Shown here in pieces: positions 47,922 to 52,182 of a stretch of 52,182 nucleotides of DNA. A program made the position numbers and the translations under genes. Numbering within the stretch: position 1 is the first letter of the stretch; each line of letters begins with the position of its first letter. Where the stretch lies: the NCBI GenBank assembly GCA_002309635.1, contig DBXO01000013.1, positions 1,167 to 53,348 of the forward strand. The letters run 5' to 3'. This DNA comes from Ruminococcus flavefaciens (GTDB lineage Bacteria; Bacillota; Clostridia; Oscillospirales; Ruminococcaceae). The notes under the pieces were generated by a model. It worked only from the letters and a program-made list of their open reading frames with translations. It was not told where the DNA came from and searched no databases.

Positions 47922-50639
47922 ATGAAAAGTTTCAGTAAAGTAATGGCCGCTCTGCTTGCGGTAACAGTTTCCGCAGGCGCAACAGGCTCTATAGCATATG
48001 CAAACAGCAGGAGCGAAAGCGCTCCCGAAAAGACTGAAGATCACGAAAAGCAGGTCTCAGCCGGTACAGCAAGGAAGAATAACGGCGAGCAGGCTTACAA
48101 GGACGAGACTGTATACGTCCTCTGCAACAACGATTCCTCCGTAAAGAACGTGGTAGTCAGCGACTGGCTGAAAAATTCTCCCGCACTTTCAAGCCTCAGC
48201 GATATTTCTGACCTCAGCAACATAGTCAACGTAAAGGGCGACGAAGCCCTTGATATTGACGGAAAAGACCTCCGCTGGAGCGCTGACGGCGACGATATCT
48301 ACTACAAGGGCAATTCCGACAAGGAGCTCCCCGTAGACGTGACCATGGAGTACTTCCTCGACGGAAAAAAGGTCTCACCCGACAGTATAAAGGGAAAAAG
48401 CGGCCATCTTGTTATACGCTGGACATACAAGAACAAACAGAAGGTCACAAAGCTTGTAAACGGCAGTGAAAAGGAGCTCTATGTGCCGTTTATGGCAGCA
48501 AGTGCAGCAGTTCTCAGCACCGACAGATACCTCAACGTTGAGGTGACAAACGGAAAGATACTCTCCGACGGCGAAAAGCTCATCGTTGTGGGCATGGCTT
48601 TCCCGGGACTTCAGGACAGCCTCGACTTCGGCGGACTTGACAGCATTGACGTCAATATCCCCGACAGCTTCGAGATATCCGCAGACGTAAAAAACTTTGA
48701 GATGAACACCTCCGTGACCGTAGTCTCGAACGAGATATTCTCAAAGCTGGACGTTGACGATTCCATAAGCCTTGACAGCCTTAAGGCAAAGGTCAGAGAA
48801 CTCAGCGACGGAGCCGAGAAGCTCAGTAACGGCACGGCTTCCCTCTATGACGGCATAAAGCAGCTCAACGGCGGCACAGGCGACCTTACAGCAGGTATCG
48901 ACAAGCTCCTCTCTGGTTCTCTCGAGCTAAGGAACGGTGCGGCAGAGCTTGACAACGGCGCCAGAAAGCTTGCTGACGGAGCCAGGACGCTCTCCGACTC
49001 TACAGGAAAATTCGAGGAGGGCCTCGGAAGCGCGAAAGACGGTTCCGCAAAACTGAGCGACGGTCTCGGACAGGTAAGTGACGGAGCTTCACAGCTCACA
49101 GAGGGCATAGGCAGCGCCAAAAGCGGTTCTGCTGCTCTTGTTGAAGGCTTCGGCAAGGTAACGGCAGGAGCCGACGCTCTTACAAGCGGCATAAAGGACG
49201 CAAAAGCAGGCTCGGACGCACTGAATGCAGGCTTTGCACAGGTAACGGACGGTGCTGCTGCTCTTAAAACAGGAGCCGATACCCTCACAACCGGCGTAGG
49301 AGCCCTTACCGACGGCAGCAAACAGGTAAAGGACGGCTCCGCTCAGCTCTCACAGGGAGCGGCTGCTCTCAGCGAGGGAGCTTCACAGCTCAGCGAGTCC
49401 GCAGAACAGGTCTCCGCAGGTATAGGCACCGTTAAAAGCGGAGCAGACTCACTTGCAGAGGGCATAACAAGCGCAAGAACAGGTGCAGCTGCACTGATAA
49501 GCGGCGCAGACGCTCTCAGCGAGGGAGCCTCACAGCTCAGGGACGGCATAGCCCTTGCAGGCACATCACTTGATACGACCATAGCTGCAAACGAGCAGGC
49601 TCTTGCAGCATTGCAGGCAGTATACCAGCAGTCTCCCTCACAGGAGCTCGCTGTTGCAATAGGCACATTACAGCAGACAATAGAAGGTCAGAAGCAGATA
49701 TCGGCTTCAATGAGCGAGAGCGGACAGCTCGGCGCAGGGGCTGCCTCACTGAAAGTAGGTGCGGCTCAGCTCGGCGGCGGTCTCGGACAGCTTGGCAGCG
49801 GTCTTGAAGCGGCACAGGGAGGCTCCGCAGCATTGCAGCAGGGTCTCGCAAAGCTCGATGACGGCGGCAAGGCTCTGGCGGCAGGAGCAGGACAGCTTTA
49901 CGGCTCTACGACACGGCTCTCAAAGGGAGCGGCTGATCTCAGCAGCGGCGCGGCAGCTCTTGACAGCGGTATCGGCACGCTTTCGGGCGGCAGCAGCAAG
50001 CTCATCGGCGGCCTTGACACTCTTGTAAAGGGCATAGGACAGCTCAGCGGCGGCAGCGCTTCTCTTAACGACGGCCTCGGAAAGCTCTCAGCAGGCGCTG
50101 TTGACCTCACAGGCGGCATATACAAGCTCTCAGACGGAGCATCTGCACTTGACAGCGGTCTCGCACAGCTTTCTCAGGGCTCTCTCACTCTCGGCGGCGG
50201 TCTCGGACAGCTCAGAAGCGGCGCAGCAGAGCTTGACAGCGGCCTTGCACAGCTTTACGGCGGCAGCACTCTGCTCAGCGGAGGTGCAAAGACCCTTTAT
50301 GATTCGATAGTTCTTCTCAGCGGCGGCACAGGCAAGCTCTATAACGGCTCGTGCGCTCTGTACAGCGGTGCCGCAGCTCTCAGGGACGGCGGCAAAACTC
50401 TCACTGACGGCGTTGGCAGGCTCGAAAGCGGAGCAAAGGAGCTCAATGACGGCATGATACGCTTCAACGATGAGGGAATATCGGTGATTACAGGCGCTGT
50501 GGACGAAAAGCTCCCCGCAATCGTCGATAACCTCAGGGCTCTCAGAGAGGCTTCACGTGAGTACAACACATTCTCTGGCATCTCAGACAGCATGGATGGC
50601 AGCGTGAAGTTCATCTACCTCGTTGACGGCACTGTTTGA
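47922..50639 (+). CDS. Secreted giant heptad-repeat protein (YhgE/Pip-like)
   Basis: 905 aa; ATG with AAGGAG upstream, 30 bases after the MMPL gene. A signal peptide (about 1-27) and a globular N-terminal domain of ~250 residues (VYVLCNNDSSVKNVVVSDWL) come first. From about 294 to 846 there are some 70 seven-residue units of the form (L/V/A)-x-x-G-x-x-x, such as LSDGLGQ, VSDGASQ, LTEGIGS. They are interrupted once at about 546-606 by a non-repeat helix-rich segment (IAANEQALAALQAV). The tail is GSVKFIYLVDGTV, with no membrane helix. It probably forms a long rod or adaptor for the exporter. YhgE/Pip proteins carry related repeats. Confidence 0.8.
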   Translation: MKSFSKVMAALLAVTVSAGATGSIAYANSRSESAPEKTEDHEKQVSAGTARKNNGEQAYKDETVYVLCNNDSSVKNVVVSDWLKNSPALSSLSDISDLSNIVNVKGDEALDIDGKDLRWSADGDDIYYKGNSDKELPVDVTMEYFLDGKKVSPDSIKGKSGHLVIRWTYKNKQKVTKLVNGSEKELYVPFMAASAAVLSTDRYLNVEVTNGKILSDGEKLIVVGMAFPGLQDSLDFGGLDSIDVNIPDSFEISADVKNFEMNTSVTVVSNEIFSKLDVDDSISLDSLKAKVRELSDGAEKLSNGTASLYDGIKQLNGGTGDLTAGIDKLLSGSLELRNGAAELDNGARKLADGARTLSDSTGKFEEGLGSAKDGSAKLSDGLGQVSDGASQLTEGIGSAKSGSAALVEGFGKVTAGADALTSGIKDAKAGSDALNAGFAQVTDGAAALKTGADTLTTGVGALTDGSKQVKDGSAQLSQGAAALSEGASQLSESAEQVSAGIGTVKSGADSLAEGITSARTGAAALISGADALSEGASQLRDGIALAGTSLDTTIAANEQALAALQAVYQQSPSQELAVAIGTLQQTIEGQKQISASMSESGQLGAGAASLKVGAAQLGGGLGQLGSGLEAAQGGSAALQQGLAKLDDGGKALAAGAGQLYGSTTRLSKGAADLSSGAAALDSGIGTLSGGSSKLIGGLDTLVKGIGQLSGGSASLNDGLGKLSAGAVDLTGGIYKLSDGASALDSGLAQLSQGSLTLGGGLGQLRSGAAELDSGLAQLYGGSTLLSGGAKTLYDSIVLLSGGTGKLYNGSCALYSGAAALRDGGKTLTDGVGRLESGAKELNDGMIRFNDEGISVITGAVDEKLPAIVDNLRALREASREYNTFSGISDSMDGSVKFIYLVDGTV

Positions 50640-50673
50640 GCCATAGGCAAAGCGTAATTGTTTACTTAATAAA

Positions 50674-50716
50674 ATGACCGTTCAGGGGCGCACGATGTGC
50701 GCCCCTGAACGGTCAT
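50674..50716. repeat. Perfect 20-bp inverted repeat
   Basis: ATGACCGTTCAGGGGCGCAC and its exact reverse complement are separated by three bases. It lies between convergent genes and may act as a terminator, but it shares the GGGGCG core and AACGGTCAT arm with the element at 25132. Confidence 0.75.
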
Positions 50717-50740
50717 AGGTACCGCAGTATGGCAGACCTT

Positions 50741-51394
50741 TTAAATCTTTGCCTTTTTCTGTATCATCATAACAGCCGCCAGAAGCAGAAGTCCCACAGA
50801 TATCCATATAGTCCTTATTCCGGACACAGCGGAAACAACTCCGCCGAAGCCTGCGCCTAAAGCGAAAAACAGTATGATGCCGAAGAAATGAAGTGACTTG
50901 TACAATGCGTCCTTGTTCTTATCGCGGAGATACTGGGAAAAGCTCTCCGTTCCGCTTCTGAGGTTGCCTATGCACATGGTGCTTGCGTAGCCGTAGCCCC
51001 TGACCGTCCTGAAGGTCTGAACCTGCATGGCACAGGCAAAAGACACCATCATATTCGCAGGCATATCAAGTGCCGGGGGCATAAATCCCACAGCAGCAAG
51101 GACTATCATCTCGATTATGATGATTATCTGTCTCCAGTGGAGAGACTTTATATCCTTGTATTTGTTCTCTATCCTTTCGGCTATGAAAATACCAAGCGCA
51201 AAGGCTATAAGGGGACACATATAGCGCAGCCCACTGTGTATTTCGCCTGTCATGAAGCTCTGACTCATGAGGACTACGTTTCCGGTCTGAGCGTTTGCAA
51301 AGACCTTTCCCCTTATGTTATAGGTATATGCATCCTGCAAACCGCCCGAAAAGGACAATAATGCGCTTAATGCAAAGCTTTCCGATGTCTGCAT
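50741..51394 (-). CDS. DUF1275 (YoaK-type) membrane protein
   Basis: 217 aa, ATG 51394 with AGGAGAG upstream. About six hydrophobic helices. The family hallmarks are SFSGGLQDAYTYNIRGKVFA, NAQTGNVVLMSQ and the second repeat YASTMCIGNLRSGTE. Function in the family is not established; possibly transport. It appears to be a single-gene unit. Confidence 0.88.
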   Translation of the reverse strand: MQTSESFALSALLSFSGGLQDAYTYNIRGKVFANAQTGNVVLMSQSFMTGEIHSGLRYMCPLIAFALGIFIAERIENKYKDIKSLHWRQIIIIIEMIVLAAVGFMPPALDMPANMMVSFACAMQVQTFRTVRGYGYASTMCIGNLRSGTESFSQYLRDKNKDALYKSLHFFGIILFFALGAGFGGVVSAVSGIRTIWISVGLLLLAAVMMIQKKAKI

Positions 51395-51410
51395 ATGTCT
51401 CTCCTGTTAA

Positions 51411-51443
51411 ATAAGCCATAGTACGCGAGGAACTATGGCTTAT
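51411..51443 (-). terminator. Candidate terminator of the glycyl-tRNA synthetase gene
   Basis: ATAAGCCATAGT and ACTATGGCTTAT form a perfect 12-bp stem with a 9-base loop, followed by TTAA on the minus strand. Confidence 0.6.
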
Positions 51444-51468
51444 AGTGTTCTTATGATGTTTTTTCCTC

Positions 51469-52182
51469 TCAGAATACCATTTTAGCTTCGAGATAAGCAA
51501 CGAGGTCGTTGATATTTACTCTTTCCTGCTGCATTGTGTCACGGTCACGTACTGTTACGCAGTTGTCCTTTTCAAGTGTATCGAAGTCGTATGTGATACA
51601 GAAAGGAGTTCCTATCTCGTCCTGACGGCGGTATCTCTTGCCGATAGTACCTGCCTCGTCGAAGTCTACCATGAACTTCTTGGAGAGCATGTCATATACC
51701 TCCTCAGCCTTGGGTGAGAGCTTCTTTACAAGAGGAAGCACAGCAGCCTTGAAAGGAGCAAGAGCAGGGTGGAAGTGCATAACTGTTCTTGTTTCCTTCT
51801 TCTCGTTGCCGTCCTTGTCTGTGGAAACTATCTCTTCCTCGTCGTAAGCCTCTGTTACCACTGAGAGGAACAGTCTCTCTACGCCGAGAGAGGGCTCGAT
51901 AACGTAAGGGATATACTTCTCATTTGTCTCGGGGTCGAAGTATTCAAGTGACTTGCCGCTTGTATTGATATGCTGAGTGAGGTCATAGTCGGTTCTGTCG
52001 GCAACGCCCCAGAGTTCGCCCCAGCCGAAGGGGAAGAGGTACTCGAAGTCTGTGGTAGCCTTTGAATAGAAGCAGAGCTCCTCCTTGTCGTGGTCGCGGA
52101 GACGGATATTCTCCTCCTTGAGACCAAGTGAGAGCAGGAAGTTCTTGCAGTAGCTTCTCCAGTAGTCGAACCACTCAAGGTC
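51469..52182 (-). CDS. glyS: Glycyl-tRNA synthetase, class II alpha2 type (5' part outside window)
   Basis: The last 237 residues of the enzyme are present; the frame runs off the right edge. Recognisable parts are FPFGWGELWGVADRTDYDL, YVIEPSLGVERLFLSVVTEA (class II motif 3 region) and the anticodon-binding domain starting FHPALAPFKAAVLPLVKKL and ending IGTPFCITYDFD, with the C-terminus LVAYLEAKMVF. This single-chain form (about 460 aa, also in Staphylococcus and Mycobacterium) charges tRNA-Gly. It differs from the two-subunit GlyQ/GlyS enzyme. Confidence 0.95.
   Translation of the reverse strand, partial: DLEWFDYWRSYCKNFLLSLGLKEENIRLRDHDKEELCFYSKATTDFEYLFPFGWGELWGVADRTDYDLTQHINTSGKSLEYFDPETNEKYIPYVIEPSLGVERLFLSVVTEAYDEEEIVSTDKDGNEKKETRTVMHFHPALAPFKAAVLPLVKKLSPKAEEVYDMLSKKFMVDFDEAGTIGKRYRRQDEIGTPFCITYDFDTLEKDNCVTVRDRDTMQQERVNINDLVAYLEAKMVF

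Noticed and set aside
48805..50460. CRISPR-like or satellite DNA repeat array
   Set aside because: The periodicity is 21 bases, in frame, and at protein level (heptads); DNA units vary freely at third positions, so it is coding repeat sequence.

Overview
This window is about 52 kb of a chromosome from an anaerobic, plant-fibre-degrading Bacillota, most likely Ruminococcus or a close relative (R. flavefaciens-like). The basis is two secreted proteins with type I dockerin repeats (one a CBM-dockerin-CE1 esterase), a mixed-acid fermentation operon, strong AGGAGG-type ribosome sites, near-consensus TTGACA-17-TATAAT promoters and BspA-type leucine-rich repeats. I infer the species; no rRNA or tRNA gene is visible. 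The window is cut inside a pyruvate formate-lyase gene on the left and a glycyl-tRNA synthetase gene on the right.

Layout. 1-6.5 kb (+): fermentation operon with a pyruvate formate-lyase lacking its glycyl-radical domain, a 67-aa Cys-rich protein, a stand-alone 79-aa glycyl-radical domain, bifunctional AdhE, a small phosphotransferase and a formate/nitrite-type channel. 6.6-15 kb (-): accessory cluster of a DtxR-type regulator, an ABC ATPase with an FtsX-type permease, two SAM methyltransferases, a GNAT protein, an ECF-like S component, a membrane protein and an iron-type ABC ATPase, interspersed with gene remnants (FecCD permease, isoprenylcysteine-type methyltransferase). 15-17.6 kb: a graveyard of Fic, Ig-like and ABC-exporter fragments. 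17.8-18.7 kb: a possible WapI-type immunity protein whose promoter lies inside a 20-bp inverted repeat. 18.7-20.3 kb: the esterase. 20.4-23 kb (-): McrB and a McrC that ends before its nuclease domain. 23.2-28 kb: DUF3795 protein, XRE regulator, GNAT protein and a Ca2+-type P-ATPase. 28.1-31.7 kb (-): a complete agr-type quorum-sensing locus (agrB-agrA-agrC, then agrD on its own promoter). 31.9-35 kb (+): an LRR-dockerin protein divergent from agr. 35-40.3 kb: ABC-F ATPase (-), orphan sugar-binding lipoprotein (+), ABC-2 exporter (-). 40.7-44.8 kb (+): GT2-GtrA fusion and a YfhO-family protein. 44.9-50.6 kb: TetR regulator divergent from an MMPL exporter and a giant heptad-repeat protein, with three copies of one operator-like palindrome. 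50.7-52.2 kb (-): DUF1275 protein and glycyl-tRNA synthetase.

How the genes work together. The left operon turns pyruvate into acetyl-CoA and formate (PFL), reduces acetyl-CoA to ethanol (AdhE) and probably exports formate. The agr locus makes and senses a thiolactone peptide, and sequence shared by the agrB, agrD and LRR-dockerin promoters suggests one regulon linking density sensing to a cell-surface or cellulosomal protein. The most notable items are the split PFL, the agr locus with its long agrD transcript and shared promoter box, the nuclease-less McrC, and the decaying DtxR-linked island.
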